The notes under the pieces are model-generated. The model was not told the origin of the DNA. It ran no database searches and saw only the letters and a list, made by a program, of their open reading frames with translations. Source: Lepus europaeus (taxonomy: Eukaryota; Chordata; Mammalia; Lagomorpha; Leporidae). From it: 64,000 bases of DNA. This document shows positions 24,201-39,200 of the stretch, one piece after another. The position numbers and the translations under genes were made by a program. The stretch's first letter is position 1. Each line of letters begins with the position of its first letter. The stretch spans positions 12,559,294 to 12,623,293 of the forward strand of contig NC_084834.1 of assembly GCF_033115175.1 (NCBI RefSeq), written 5' to 3'.

Positions 24201-27200
24201 CGAACCCCTGGCCGGTGCTCTGGAGCTGCGGTGGCATCCTCGGCTCTCTGCCAGGAAGGATGTGCTTCCTGGCAGAGAGAGGGGCCGCGGTGCGAGTCGG
24301 GTGCTCCGACACGGGGCCGTGTGTGCTCCCGGGTTCTCAGCTTGGCTGCACGCTGCCTGGGCCTGTGTGCAAGGCGTCCGTTTCTCCCCGCTGGGGTCTC
24401 CTAACCCGTCCGGGAGGGGGCTATGCTTCCTGTTCCCCACGTCTGCTCCTGCCATGGCCCCGTCCGGTGCAGCAGTCCCACCAGCATGCCTTGAGTTGCC
24501 ACGCAGGCTGCGAGTGCAGAAGGCTCCCGGGACCTGGCGTGGAGTGCCCCACTGCCCCTGGTGGCCCAGTGTGCGCAGGGGACTTAGGCGCGGGCACGCC
24601 GCGCTCCGCAAGGATGGTCCTCTGGGCCTCTGCTTCTCCTGAGATGTCCTTGCCCCGGCCCCTCCCCGGCCCGGCCCTGGTGCCTGCCTTCAGTTTCCCT
24701 TCGGTGGGATTTTTTGTTGCGTAGGCACACGCCCGTGCTTCTCCTTACTGACCTAGGTACCCACGTTAGGCGAGGGGAGATGTGGGGCTGGGAGAACCTT
24801 TTCTGCCTGATCTTCTAGGCGGAGGCAGGTGTGTTGTCTGAAAAGACCCTCACTCAACTCAGGCCAAGTATGCTATGTACTCTCTCTCTTCTTCCGCAGA
24901 CACGGCGGAGCCCGGCACCCGGGAACCTCTTCCGGACGTGCCGCCTTCGCGCACGGATGCGCCCGACGTTTGCACCGAGCCCGACCACGGTAGGGGCCCG
25001 GGCGTCTTGTGTCCTCTGCCCCTGGGTGCCCGCGGGGTTGCCGGAGCTCCTGGAGCGAGAAGGGGGCTTTCCTAGTCCCTCCGGGACCGGGAAGCGGTCG
25101 CCCAGCGACTCCTGGTCCCGAACCCCTGGCCGGTGCTCTGGAGCTGCGGTGGCATCCTCGGCTCTCTGCCAGGAAGGATGTGCTTCCTGGCAGAGAGAGG
25201 GGCCGCGGTGCGAGTCGGGTGCTCCGACACGGGGCCGTGTGTGCTCCCGGGTTCTCAGCTTGGCTGCACGCTGCCTGGGCCTGTGTGCAAGGCGTCCGTT
25301 TCTCCCCGCTGGGGTCTCCTAACCCGTCCGGGAGGGGGCTATGCTTCCTGTTCCCCACGTCTGCTCCTGCCATGGCCCCGTCCGGTGCAGCAGTCCCACC
25401 AGCATGCCTTGAGTTGCCACGCAGGCTGCGAGTGCAGAAGGCTCCCGGGACCTGGCGTGGAGTGCCCCACTGCCCCTGGTGGCCCAGTGTGCGCAGGGGA
25501 CTTAGGCGCGGGCACGCCGCGCTCCGCAAGGATGGTCCTCTGGGCCTCTGCTTCTCCTGAGATGTCCTTGCCCCGGCCCCTCCCCGGCCCGGCCCTGGTG
25601 CCTGCCTTCAGTTTCCCTTCGGTGGGATTTTTTGTTGCGTAGGCACACGCCCGTGCTTCTCCTTACTGACCTAGGTACCCACGTTAGGCGAGGGGAGATG
25701 TGGGGCTGGGAGAACCTTTTCTGCCTGATCTTCTAGGCGGAGGCAGGTGTGTTGTCTGAAAAGACCCTCACTCAACTCAGGCCAAGTATGCTATGTACTC
25801 TCTCTCTTCTTCCGCAGACACGGCGGAGCCCGGCACCCGGGAACCTCTTCCGGACGTGCCGCCTTCGCGCACGGATGCGCCCGACGTTTGCACCGAGCCC
25901 GACCACGGTAGGGGCCCGGGCGTCTTGTGTCCTCTGCCCCTGGGTGCCCGCGGGGTTGCCGGAGCTCCTGGAGCGAGAAGGGGGCTTTCCTAGTCCCTCC
26001 GGGACCGGGAAGCGGTCGCCCAGCGACTCCTGGTCCCGAACCCCTGGCCGGTGCTCTGGAGCTGCGGTGGCATCCTCGGCTCTCTGCCAGGAAGGATGTG
26101 CTTCCTGGCAGAGAGAGGGGCCGCGGTGCGAGTCGGGTGCTCCGACACGGGGCCGTGTGTGCTCCCGGGTTCTCAGCTTGGCTGCACGCTGCCTGGGCCT
26201 GTGTGCAAGGCGTCCGTTTCTCCCCGCTGGGGTCTCCTAACCCGTCCGGGAGGGGGCTATGCTTCCTGTTCCCCACGTCTGCTCCTGCCATGGCCCCGTC
26301 CGGTGCAGCAGTCCCACCAGCATGCCTTGAGTTGCCACGCAGGCTGCGAGTGCAGAAGGCTCCCGGGACCTGGCGTGGAGTGCCCCACTGCCCCTGGTGG
26401 CCCAGTGTGCGCAGGGGACTTAGGCGCGGGCACGCCGCGCTCCGCAAGGATGGTCCTCTGGGCCTCTGCTTCTCCTGAGATGTCCTTGCCCCGGCCCCTC
26501 CCCGGCCCGGCCCTGGTGCCTGCCTTCAGTTTCCCTTCGGTGGGATTTTTTGTTGCGTAGGCACACGCCCGTGCTTCTCCTTACTGACCTAGGTACCCAC
26601 GTTAGGCGAGGGGAGATGTGGGGCTGGGAGAACCTTTTCTGCCTGATCTTCTAGGCGGAGGCAGGTGTGTTGTCTGAAAAGACCCTCACTCAACTCAGGC
26701 CAAGTATGCTATGTACTCTCTCTCTTCTTCCGCAGACACGGCGGAGCCCGGCACCCGGGAACCTCTTCCGGACGTGCCGCCTTCGCGCACGGATGCGCCC
26801 GACGTTTGCACCGAGCCCGACCACGGTAGGGGCCCGGGCGTCTTGTGTCCTCTGCCCCTGGGTGCCCGCGGGGTTGCCGGAGCTCCTGGAGCGAGAAGGG
26901 GGCTTTCCTAGTCCCTCCGGGACCGGGAAGCGGTCGCCCAGCGACTCCTGGTCCCGAACCCCTGGCCGGTGCTCTGGAGCTGCGGTGGCATCCTCGGCTC
27001 TCTGCCAGGAAGGATGTGCTTCCTGGCAGAGAGAGGGGCCGCGGTGCGAGTCGGGTGCTCCGACACGGGGCCGTGTGTGCTCCCGGGTTCTCAGCTTGGC
27101 TGCACGCTGCCTGGGCCTGTGTGCAAGGCGTCCGTTTCTCCCCGCTGGGGTCTCCTAACCCGTCCGGGAGGGGGCTATGCTTCCTGTTCCCCACGTCTGC

Positions 27201-30200
27201 TCCTGCCATGGCCCCGTCCGGTGCAGCAGTCCCACCAGCATGCCTTGAGTTGCCACGCAGGCTGCGAGTGCAGAAGGCTCCCGGGACCTGGCGTGGAGTG
27301 CCCCACTGCCCCTGGTGGCCCAGTGTGCGCAGGGGACTTAGGCGCGGGCACGCCGCGCTCCGCAAGGATGGTCCTCTGGGCCTCTGCTTCTCCTGAGATG
27401 TCCTTGCCCCGGCCCCTCCCCGGCCCGGCCCTGGTGCCTGCCTTCAGTTTCCCTTCGGTGGGATTTTTTGTTGCGTAGGCACACGCCCGTGCTTCTCCTT
27501 ACTGACCTAGGTACCCACGTTAGGCGAGGGGAGATGTGGGGCTGGGAGAACCTTTTCTGCCTGATCTTCTAGGCGGAGGCAGGTGTGTTGTCTGAAAAGA
27601 CCCTCACTCAACTCAGGCCAAGTATGCTATGTACTCTCTCTCTTCTTCCGCAGACACGGCGGAGCCCGGCACCCGGGAACCTCTTCCGGACGTGCCGCCT
27701 TCGCGCACGGATGCGCCCGACGTTTGCACCGAGCCCGACCACGGTAGGGGCCCGGGCGTCTTGTGTCCTCTGCCCCTGGGTGCCCGCGGGGTTGCCGGAG
27801 CTCCTGGAGCGAGAAGGGGGCTTTCCTAGTCCCTCCGGGACCGGGAAGCGGTCGCCCAGCGACTCCTGGTCCCGAACCCCTGGCCGGTGCTCTGGAGCTG
27901 CGGTGGCATCCTCGGCTCTCTGCCAGGAAGGATGTGCTTCCTGGCAGAGAGAGGGGCCGCGGTGCGAGTCGGGTGCTCCGACACGGGGCCGTGTGTGCTC
28001 CCGGGTTCTCAGCTTGGCTGCACGCTGCCTGGGCCTGTGTGCAAGGCGTCCGTTTCTCCCCGCTGGGGTCTCCTAACCCGTCCGGGAGGGGGCTATGCTT
28101 CCTGTTCCCCACGTCTGCTCCTGCCATGGCCCCGTCCGGTGCAGCAGTCCCACCAGCATGCCTTGAGTTGCCACGCAGGCTGCGAGTGCAGAAGGCTCCC
28201 GGGACCTGGCGTGGAGTGCCCCACTGCCCCTGGTGGCCCAGTGTGCGCAGGGGACTTAGGCGCGGGCACGCCGCGCTCCGCAAGGATGGTCCTCTGGGCC
28301 TCTGCTTCTCCTGAGATGTCCTTGCCCCGGCCCCTCCCCGGCCCGGCCCTGGTGCCTGCCTTCAGTTTCCCTTCGGTGGGATTTTTTGTTGCGTAGGCAC
28401 ACGCCCGTGCTTCTCCTTACTGACCTAGGTACCCACGTTAGGCGAGGGGAGATGTGGGGCTGGGAGAACCTTTTCTGCCTGATCTTCTAGGCGGAGGCAG
28501 GTGTGTTGTCTGAAAAGACCCTCACTCAACTCAGGCCAAGTATGCTATGTACTCTCTCTCTTCTTCCGCAGACACGGCGGAGCCCGGCACCCGGGAACCT
28601 CTTCCGGACGTGCCGCCTTCGCGCACGGATGCGCCCGACGTTTGCACCGAGCCCGACCACGGTAGGGGCCCGGGCGTCTTGTGTCCTCTGCCCCTGGGTG
28701 CCCGCGGGGTTGCCGGAGCTCCTGGAGCGAGAAGGGGGCTTTCCTAGTCCCTCCGGGACCGGGAAGCGGTCGCCCAGCGACTCCTGGTCCCGAACCCCTG
28801 GCCGGTGCTCTGGAGCTGCGGTGGCATCCTCGGCTCTCTGCCAGGAAGGATGTGCTTCCTGGCAGAGAGAGGGGCCGCGGTGCGAGTCGGGTGCTCCGAC
28901 ACGGGGCCGTGTGTGCTCCCGGGTTCTCAGCTTGGCTGCACGCTGCCTGGGCCTGTGTGCAAGGCGTCCGTTTCTCCCCGCTGGGGTCTCCTAACCCGTC
29001 CGGGAGGGGGCTATGCTTCCTGTTCCCCACGTCTGCTCCTGCCATGGCCCCGTCCGGTGCAGCAGTCCCACCAGCATGCCTTGAGTTGCCACGCAGGCTG
29101 CGAGTGCAGAAGGCTCCCGGGACCTGGCGTGGAGTGCCCCACTGCCCCTGGTGGCCCAGTGTGCGCAGGGGACTTAGGCGCGGGCACGCCGCGCTCCGCA
29201 AGGATGGTCCTCTGGGCCTCTGCTTCTCCTGAGATGTCCTTGCCCCGGCCCCTCCCCGGCCCGGCCCTGGTGCCTGCCTTCAGTTTCCCTTCGGTGGGAT
29301 TTTTTGTTGCGTAGGCACACGCCCGTGCTTCTCCTTACTGACCTAGGTACCCACGTTAGGCGAGGGGAGATGTGGGGCTGGGAGAACCTTTTCTGCCTGA
29401 TCTTCTAGGCGGAGGCAGGTGTGTTGTCTGAAAAGACCCTCACTCAACTCAGGCCAAGTATGCTATGTACTCTCTCTCTTCTTCCGCAGACACGGCGGAG
29501 CCCGGCACCCGGGAACCTCTTCCGGACGTGCCGCCTTCGCGCACGGATGCGCCCGACGTTTGCACCGAGCCCGACCACGGTAGGGGCCCGGGCGTCTTGT
29601 GTCCTCTGCCCCTGGGTGCCCGCGGGGTTGCCGGAGCTCCTGGAGCGAGAAGGGGGCTTTCCTAGTCCCTCCGGGACCGGGAAGCGGTCGCCCAGCGACT
29701 CCTGGTCCCGAACCCCTGGCCGGTGCTCTGGAGCTGCGGTGGCATCCTCGGCTCTCTGCCAGGAAGGATGTGCTTCCTGGCAGAGAGAGGGGCCGCGGTG
29801 CGAGTCGGGTGCTCCGACACGGGGCCGTGTGTGCTCCCGGGTTCTCAGCTTGGCTGCACGCTGCCTGGGCCTGTGTGCAAGGCGTCCGTTTCTCCCCGCT
29901 GGGGTCTCCTAACCCGTCCGGGAGGGGGCTATGCTTCCTGTTCCCCACGTCTGCTCCTGCCATGGCCCCGTCCGGTGCAGCAGTCCCACCAGCATGCCTT
30001 GAGTTGCCACGCAGGCTGCGAGTGCAGAAGGCTCCCGGGACCTGGCGTGGAGTGCCCCACTGCCCCTGGTGGCCCAGTGTGCGCAGGGGACTTAGGCGCG
30101 GGCACGCCGCGCTCCGCAAGGATGGTCCTCTGGGCCTCTGCTTCTCCTGAGATGTCCTTGCCCCGGCCCCTCCCCGGCCCGGCCCTGGTGCCTGCCTTCA

Positions 30201-33200
30201 GTTTCCCTTCGGTGGGATTTTTTGTTGCGTAGGCACACGCCCGTGCTTCTCCTTACTGACCTAGGTACCCACGTTAGGCGAGGGGAGATGTGGGGCTGGG
30301 AGAACCTTTTCTGCCTGATCTTCTAGGCGGAGGCAGGTGTGTTGTCTGCAAAGACCCTCACTCAACTCAGGCCAAGTATGCTATGTACTCTCTCTCTTCT
30401 TCCGCAGACACGGCGGAGCCCGGCACCCGGGAACCTCTTCCGGACGTGCCGCCTTCGCGCACGGATGCGCCCGACGTTTGCACCGAGCCCGACCACGGTA
30501 GGGGCCCGGGCGTCTTGTGTCCTCTGCCCCTGGGTGCCCGCGGGGTTGCCGGAGCTCCTGGAGCGAGAAGGGGGCTTTCCTAGTCCCTCCGGGACCGGGA
30601 AGCGGTCGCCCAGCGACTCCTGGTCCCGAACCCCTGGCCGGTGCTCTGGAGCTGCGGTGGCATCCTCGGCTCTCTGCCAGGAAGGATGTGCTTCCTGGCA
30701 GAGAGAGGGGCCGCGGTGCGAGTCGGGTGCTCCGACACGGGGCCGTGTGTGCTCCCGGGTTCTCAGCTTGGCTGCACGCTGCCTGGGCCTGTGTGCAAGG
30801 CGTCCGTTTCTCCCCGCTGGGGTCTCCTAACCCGTCCGGGAGGGGGCTATGCTTCCTGTTCCCCACGTCTGCTCCTGCCATGGCCCCGTCCGGTGCAGCA
30901 GTCCCACCAGCATGCCTTGAGTTGCCACGCAGGCTGCGAGTGCAGAAGGCTCCCGGGACCTGGCGTGGAGTGCCCCACTGCCCCTGGTGGCCCAGTGTGC
31001 GCAGGGGACTTAGGCGCGGGCACGCCGCGCTCCGCAAGGATGGTCCTCTGGGCCTCTGCTTCTCCTGAGATGTCCTTGCCCCGGCCCCTCCCCGGCCCGG
31101 CCCTGGTGCCTGCCTTCAGTTTCCCTTCGGTGGGATTTTTTGTTGCGTAGGCACACGCCCGTGCTTCTCCTTACTGACCTAGGTACCCATGTTAGGCGAG
31201 GGGAGATGTGGGGCTGGGAGAACCTTTTCTGCCTGATCTTCTAGGCGGAGGCAGGTGTGTTGTCTGAAAAGACCCTCACTCAACTCAGGCCAAGTATGCT
31301 ATGTACTCTCTCTCTTCTTCCGCAGACACGGCGGAGCCCGGCACCCGGGAACCTCTTCCGGACGTGCCGCCTTCGCGCACGGATGCGCCCGACGTTTGCA
31401 CCGAGCCCGACCACGGTAGGGGCCCGGGCGTCTTGTGTCCTCTGCCCCTGGGTGCCCGCGGGGTTGCCGGAGCTCCTGGAGCGAGAAGGGGGCTTTCCTA
31501 GTCCCTCCGGGACCGGGAAGCGGTCGCCCAGCGACTCCTGGTCCCGAACCCCTGGCCGGTGCTCTGGAGCTGCGGTGGCATCCTCGGCTCTCTGCCAGGA
31601 AGGATGTGCTTCCTGGCAGAGAGAGGGGCCGCGGTGCGAGTCGGGTGCTCCGACACGGGGCCGTGTGTGCTCCCGGGTTCTCAGCTTGGCTGCACGCTGC
31701 CTGGGCCTGTGTGCAAGGCGTCCGTTTCTCCCCGCTGGGGTCTCCTAACCCGTCCGGGAGGGGGCTATGCTTCCTGTTCCCCACGTCTGCTCCTGCCATG
31801 GCCCCGTCCGGTGCAGCAGTCCCACCAGCATGCCTTGAGTTGCCACGCAGGCTGCGAGTGCAGAAGGCTCCCGGGACCTGGCGTGGAGTGCCCCACTGCC
31901 CCTGGTGGCCCAGTGTGCGCAGGGGACTTAGGCGCGGGCACGCCGCGCTCCGCAAGGATGGTCCTCTGGGCCTCTGCTTCTCCTGAGATGTCCTTGCCCC
32001 GGCCCCTCCCCGGCCCGGCCCTGGTGCCTGCCTTCAGTTTCCCTTCGGTGGGATTTTTTGTTGCGTAGGCACACGCCCGTGCTTCTCCTTACTGACCTAG
32101 GTACCCACGTTAGGCGAGGGGAGATGTGGGGCTGGGAGAACCTTTTCTGCCTGATCTTCTAGGCGGAGGCAGGTGTGTTGTCTGAAAAGACCCTCACTCA
32201 ACTCAGGCCAAGTATGCTATGTACTCTCTCTCTTCTTCCGCAGACACGGCGGAGCCCGGCACCCGGGAACCTCTTCCGGACGTGCCGCCTTCGCGCACGG
32301 ATGCGCCCGACGTTTGCACCGAGCCCGACCACGGTAGGGGCCCGGGCGTCTTGTGTCCTCTGCCCCTGGGTGCCCGCGGGGTTGCCGGAGCTCCTGGAGC
32401 GAGAAGGGGGCTTTCCTAGTCCCTCCGGGACCGGGAAGCGGTCGCCCAGCGACTCCTGGTCCCGAACCCCTGGCCGGTGCTCTGGAGCTGCGGTGGCATC
32501 CTCGGCTCTCTGCCAGGAAGGATGTGCTTCCTGGCAGAGAGAGGGGCCGCGGTGCGAGTCGGGTGCTCCGACACGGGGCCGTGTGTGCTCCCGGGTTCTC
32601 AGCTTGGCTGCACGCTGCCTGGGCCTGTGTGCAAGGCGTCCGTTTCTCCCCGCTGGGGTCTCCTAACCCGTCCGGGAGGGGGCTATGCTTCCTGTTCCCC
32701 ACGTCTGCTCCTGCCATGGCCCCGTCCGGTGCAGCAGTCCCACCAGCATGCCTTGAGTTGCCACGCAGGCTGCGAGTGCAGAAGGCTCCCGGGACCTGGC
32801 GTGGAGTGCCCCACTGCCCCTGGTGGCCCAGTGTGCGCAGGGGACTTAGGCGCGGGCACGCCGCGCTCCGCAAGGATGGTCCTCTGGGCCTCTGCTTCTC
32901 CTGAGATGTCCTTGCCCCGGCCCCTCCCCGGCCCGGCCCTGGTGCCTGCCTTCAGTTTCCCTTCGGTGGGATTTTTTGTTGCGTAGGCACACGCCCGTGC
33001 TTCTCCTTACTGACCTAGGTACCCACGTTAGGCGAGGGGAGATGTGGGGCTGGGAGAACCTTTTCTGCCTGATCTTCTAGGCGGAGGCAGGTGTGTTGTC
33101 TGCAAAGACCCTCACTCAACTCAGGCCAAGTATGCTATGTACTCTCTCTCTTCTTCCGCAGACACGGCGGAGCCCGGCACCCGGGAACCTCTTCCGGACG

Positions 33201-36200
33201 TGCCGCCTTCGCGCACGGATGCGCCCGACGTTTGCACCGAGCCCGACCACGGTAGGGGCCCGGGCGTCTTGTGTCCTCTGCCCCTGGGTGCCCGCGGGGT
33301 TGCCGGAGCTCCTGGAGCGAGAAGGGGGCTTTCCTAGTCCCTCCGGGACCGGGAAGCGGTTGCCCAGCGACTCCTGGTCCCGAACCCCTGGCCGGTGCTC
33401 TGGAGCTGCGGTGGCATCCTCGGCTCTCTGCCAGGAAGGATGTGCTTCCTGGCAGAGAGAGGGGCCGCGGTGCGAGTCGGGTGCTCCGACACGGGGCCGT
33501 GTGTGCTCCCGGGTTCTCAGCTTGGCTGCACGCTGCCTGGGCCTGTGTGCAAGGCGTCCGTTTCTCCCCGCTGGGGTCTCCTAACCCGTCCGGGAGGGGG
33601 CTATGCTTCCTGTTCCCCACGTCTGCTCCTGCCATGGCCCCGTCCGGTGCAGCAGTCCCACCAGCATGCCTTGAGTTGCCACGCAGGCTGCGAGTGCAGA
33701 AGGCTCCCGGGACCTGGCGTGGAGTGCCCCACTGCCCCTGGTGGCCCAGTGTGCGCAGGGGACTTAGGCGCGGGCACGCCGCGCTCCGCAAGGATGGTCC
33801 TCTGGGCCTCTGCTTCTCCTGAGATGTCCTTGCCCCGGCCCCTCCCCGGCCCGGCCCTGGTGCCTGCCTTCAGTTTCCCTTCGGTGGGATTTTTTGTTGC
33901 GTAGGCACACGCCCGTGCTTCTCCTTACTGACCTAGGTACCCACGTTAGGCGAGGGGAGATGTGGGGCTGGGAGAACCTTTTCTGCCTGATCTTCTAGGC
34001 GGAGGCAGGTGTGTTGTCTGAAAAGACCCTCACTCAACTCAGGCCAAGTATGCTATGTACTCTCTCTCTTCTTCCGCAGACACGGCGGAGCCCGGCACCC
34101 GGGAACCTCTTCCGGACGTGCCGCCTTCGCGCACGGATGCGCCCGACGTTTGCACCGAGCCCGACCACGGTAGGGGCCCGGGCGTCTTGTGTCCTCTGCC
34201 CCTGGGTGCCCGCGGGGTTGCCGGAGCTCCTGGAGCGAGAAGGGGGCTTTCCTAGTCCCTCCGGGACCGGGAAGCGGTCGCCCAGCGACTCCTGGTCCCG
34301 AACCCCTGGCCGGTGCTCTGGAGCTGCGGTGGCATCCTCGGCTCTCTGCCAGGAAGGATGTGCTTCCTGGCAGAGAGAGGGGCCGCGGTGCGAGTCGGGT
34401 GCTCCGACACGGGGCCGTGTGTGCTCCCGGGTTCTCAGCTTGGCTGCACGCTGCCTGGGCCTGTGTGCAAGGCGTCCGTTTCTCCCCGCTGGGGTCTCCT
34501 AACCCGTCCGGGAGGGGGCTATGCTTCCTGTTCCCCACGTCTGCTCCTGCCATGGCCCCGTCCGGTGCAGCAGTCCCACCAGCATGCCTTGAGTTGCCAC
34601 GCAGGCTGCGAGTGCAGAAGGCTCCCGGGACCTGGCGTGGAGTGCCCCACTGCCCCTGGTGGCCCAGTGTGCGCAGGGGACTTAGGCGCGGGCACGCCGC
34701 GCTCCGAAGGATGGTCCTCTGGGCCTCTGCTTCTCCTGAGATGTCCTTGCCCCGGCCCCTCCCCGGCCCGGCCCTGGTGCCTGCCTTCAGTTTCCCTTCG
34801 GTGGGATTTTTTGTTGCGTAGGCACACGCCCGTGCTTTCTCCTTACTGACCTAGGTACCCACGTTAGGCGAGGGGAGATGTGGGGCTGGGAGAACCTTTT
34901 CTGCCTGATCTTCTAGGCGGAGGCAGGTGTGTTGTCTGCAAAGACCCTCACTCAACTCAGGCCAAGTATGCTATGTACTCTCTCTCTTCTTCCGCAGACA
35001 CGGCGGAGCCCGGCACCCGGGAACCTCTTCCGGACGTGCCGCCTTCGCGCACGGATGCGCCCGACGTTTGCACCGAGCCCGACCACGGTAGGGGCCCGGG
35101 CGTCTTGTGTCCTCTGCCCCTGGGTGCCCGCGGGGTTGCCGGAGCTCCTGGAGCGAGAAGGGGGCTTTCCTAGTCCCTCCGGGACCGGGAAGCGGTCGCC
35201 CAGCGACTCCTGGTCCCGAACCCCTGGCCGGTGCTCTGGAGCTGCGGTGGCATCCTCGGCTCTCTGCCAGGAAGGATGTGCTTCCTGGCAGAGAGAGGGG
35301 CCGCGGTGCGAGTCGGGTGCTCCGACACGGGGCCGTGTGTGCTCCCGGGTTCTCAGCTTGGCTGCACGCTGCCTGGGCCTGTGTGCAAGGCGTCCGTTTC
35401 TCCCCGCTGGGGTCTCCTAACCCGTCCGGGAGGGGGCTATGCTTCCTGTTCCCCACGTCTGCTCCTGCCATGGCCCCGTCCGGTGCAGCAGTCCCACCAG
35501 CATGCCTTGAGTTGCCACGCAGGCTGCGAGTGCAGAAGGCTCCCGGGACCTGGCGTGGAGTGCCCCACTGCCCCTGGTGGCCCAGTGTGCGCAGGGGACT
35601 TAGGCGCGGGCACGCCGCGCTCCGCAAGGATGGTCCTCTGGGCCTCTGCTTCTCCTGAGATGTCCTTGCCCCGGCCCCTCCCCGGCCCGGCCCTGGTGCC
35701 TGCCTTCAGTTTCCCTTCGGTGGGATTTTTTGTTGCGTAGGCACACGCCCGTGCTTCTCCTTACTGACCTAGGTACCCACGTTAGGCGAGGGGAGATGTG
35801 GGGCTGGGAGAACCTTTTCTGCCTGATCTTCTAGGCGGAGGCAGGTGTGTTGTCTGAAAAGACCCTCACTCAACTCAGGCCAAGTATGCTATGTACTCTC
35901 TCTCTTCTTCCGCAGACACGGCGGAGCCCGGCACCCGGGAACCTCTTCCGGACGTGCCGCCTTCGCGCACGGATGCGCCCGACGTTTGCACCGAGCCCGA
36001 CCACGGTAGGGGCCCGGGCGTCTTGTGTCCTCTGCCCTGGGTGCCCGCGGGGTTGCCGGAGCTCCTGGAGCGAGAAGGGGGCTTTCCTAGTCCCTCCGGG
36101 ACCGGGAAGCGGTCGCCCAGCGACTCCTGGTCCCGAACCCCTGGCCGGTGCTCTGGAGCTGCGGTGGCATCCTCGGCTCTCTGCCAGGAAGGATGTGCTT

Positions 36201-39200
36201 CCTGGCAGAGAGAGGGGCCGCGGTGCGAGTCGGGTGCTCCGACACGGGGCCGTGTGTGCTCCCGGGTTCTCAGCTTGGCTGCACGCTGCCTGGGCCTGTG
36301 TGCAAGGCGTCCGTTTCTCCCCGCTGGGGTCTCCTAACCCGTCCGGGAGGGGGCTATGCTTCCTGTTCCCCACGTCTGCTCCTGCCATGGCCCCGTCCGG
36401 TGCAGCAGTCCCACCAGCATGCCTTGAGTTGCCACGCAGGCTGCGAGTGCAGAAGGCTCCCGGGACCTGGCGTGGAGTGCCCCACTGCCCCTGGTGGCCC
36501 AGTGTGCGCAGGGGACTTAGGCGCGGGCACGCCGCGCTCCGCAAGGATGGTCCTCTGGGCCTCTGCTTCTCCTGAGATGTCCTTGCCCCGGCCCCTCCCC
36601 GGCCCGGCCCTGGTGCCTGCCTTCAGTTTCCCTTCGGTGGGATTTTTTGTTGCGTAGGCACACGCCCGTGCTTCTCCTTACTGACCTAGGTACCCACGTT
36701 AGGCGAGGGGAGATGTGGGGCTGGGAGAACCTTTTCTGCCTGATCTTCTAGGCGGAGGCAGGTGTGTTGTCTGAAAAGACCCTCACTCAACTCAGGCCAA
36801 GTATGCTATGTACTCTCTCTCTTCTTCCGCAGACACGGCGGAGCCCGGCACCCGGGAACCTCTTCCGGACGTGCCGCCTTCGCGCACGGATGCGCCCGAC
36901 GTTTGCACCGAGCCCGACCACGGTAGGGGCCCGGGCGTCTTGTGTCCTCTGCCCCTGGGTGCCCGCGGGGTTGCCGGAGCTCCTGGAGCGAGAAGGGGGC
37001 TTTCCTAGTCCCTCCGGGACCGGGAAGCGGTCGCCCAGCGACTCCTGGTCCCGAACCCCTGGCCGGTGCTCTGGAGCTGCGGTGGCATCCTCGGCTCTCT
37101 GCCAGGAAGGATGTGCTTCCTGGCAGAGAGAGGGGCCGCGGTGCGAGTCGGGTGCTCCGACACGGGGCCGTGTGTGCTCCCGGGTTCTCAGCTTGGCTGC
37201 ACGCTGCCTGGGCCTGTGTGCAAGGCGTCCGTTTCTCCCCGCTGGGGTCTCCTAACCCGTCCGGGAGGGGGCTATGCTTCCTGTTCCCCACGTCTGCTCC
37301 TGCCATGGCCCCGTCCGGTGCAGCAGTCCCACCAGCATGCCTTGAGTTGCCACGCAGGCTGCGAGTGCAGAAGGCTCCCGGGACCTGGCGTGGAGTGCCC
37401 CACTGCCCCTGGTGGCCCAGTGTGCGCAGGGGACTTAGGCGCGGGCACGCCGCGCTCCGCAAGGATGGTCCTCTGGGCCTCTGCTTCTCCTGAGATGTCC
37501 TTGCCCCGGCCCCTCCCCGGCCCGGCCCTGGTGCCTGCCTTCAGTTTCCCTTCGGTGGGATTTTTTGTTGCGTAGGCACACGCCCGTGCTTCTCCTTACT
37601 GACCTAGGTACCCACGTTAGGCGAGGGGAGATGTGGGGCTGGGAGAACCTTTTCTGCCTGATCTTCTAGGCGGAGGCAGGTGTGTTGTCTGAAAAGACCC
37701 TCACTCAACTCAGGCCAAGTATGCTATGTACTCTCTCTCTTCTTCCGCAGACACGGCGGAGCCCGGCACCCGGGAACCTCTTCCGGACGTGCCGCCTTCG
37801 CGCACGGATGCGCCCGACGTTTGCACCGAGCCCGACCACGGTAGGGGCCCGGGCGTCTTGTGTCCTCTGCCCCTGGGTGCCCGCGGGGTTGCCGGAGCTC
37901 CTGGAGCGAGAAGGGGGCTTTCCTAGTCCCTCCGGGACCGGGAAGCGGTCGCCCAGCGACTCCTGGTCCCGAACCCCTGGCCGGTGCTCTGGAGCTGCGG
38001 TGGCATCCTCGGCTCTCTGCCAGGAAGGATGTGCTTCCTGGCAGAGAGAGGGGCCGCGGTGCGAGTCGGGTGCTCCGACACGGGGCCGTGTGTGCTCCCG
38101 GGTTCTCAGCTTGGCTGCACGCTGCCTGGGCCTGTGTGCAAGGCGTCCGTTTCTCCCCGCTGGGGTCTCCTAACCCGTCCGGGAGGGGGCTATGCTTCCT
38201 GTTCCCCACGTCTGCTCCTGCCATGGCCCCGTCCGGTGCAGCAGTCCCACCAGCATGCCTTGAGTTGCCACGCAGGCTGCGAGTGCAGAAGGCTCCCGGG
38301 ACCTGGCGTGGAGTGCCCCACTGCCCCTGGTGGCCCAGTGTGCGCAGGGGACTTAGGCGCGGGCACGCCGCGCTCCGCAAGGATGGTCCTCTGGGCCTCT
38401 GCTTCTCCTGAGATGTCCTTGCCCCGGCCCCTCCCCGGCCCGGCCCTGGTGCCTGCCTTCAGTTTCCCTTCGGTGGGATTTTTTGTTGCGTAGGCACACG
38501 CCCGTGCTTCTCCTTACTGACCTAGGTACCCACGTTAGGCGAGGGGAGATGTGGGGCTGGGAGAACCTTTTCTGCCTGATCTTCTAGGCGGAGGCAGGTG
38601 TGTTGTCTGAAAAGACCCTCACTCAACTCAGGCCAAGTATGCTATGTACTCTCTCTCTTCTTCCGCAGACACGGCGGAGCCCGGCACCCGGGAACCTCTT
38701 CCGGACGTGCCGCCTTCGCGCACGGATGCGCCCGACGTTTGCACCGAGCCCGACCACGGTAGGGGCCCGGGCGTCTTGTGTCCTCTGCCCCTGGGTGCCC
38801 GCGGGGTTGCCGGAGCTCCTGGAGCGAGAAGGGGGCTTTCCTAGTCCCTCCGGGACCGGGAAGCGGTCGCCCAGCGACTCCTGGTCCCGAACCCCTGGCC
38901 GGTGCTCTGGAGCTGCGGTGGCATCCTCGGCTCTCTGCCAGGAAGGATGTGCTTCCTGGCAGAGAGAGGGGCCGCGGTGCGAGTCGGGTGCTCCGACACG
39001 GGGCCGTGTGTGCTCCCGGGTTCTCAGCTTGGCTGCACGCTGCCTGGGCCTGTGTGCAAGGCGTCCGTTTCTCCCCGCTGGGGTCTCCTAACCCGTCCGG
39101 GAGGGGGCTATGCTTCCTGTTCCCCACGTCTGCTCCTGCCATGGCCCCGTCCGGTGCAGCAGTCCCACCAGCATGCCTTGAGTTGCCACGCAGGCTGCGA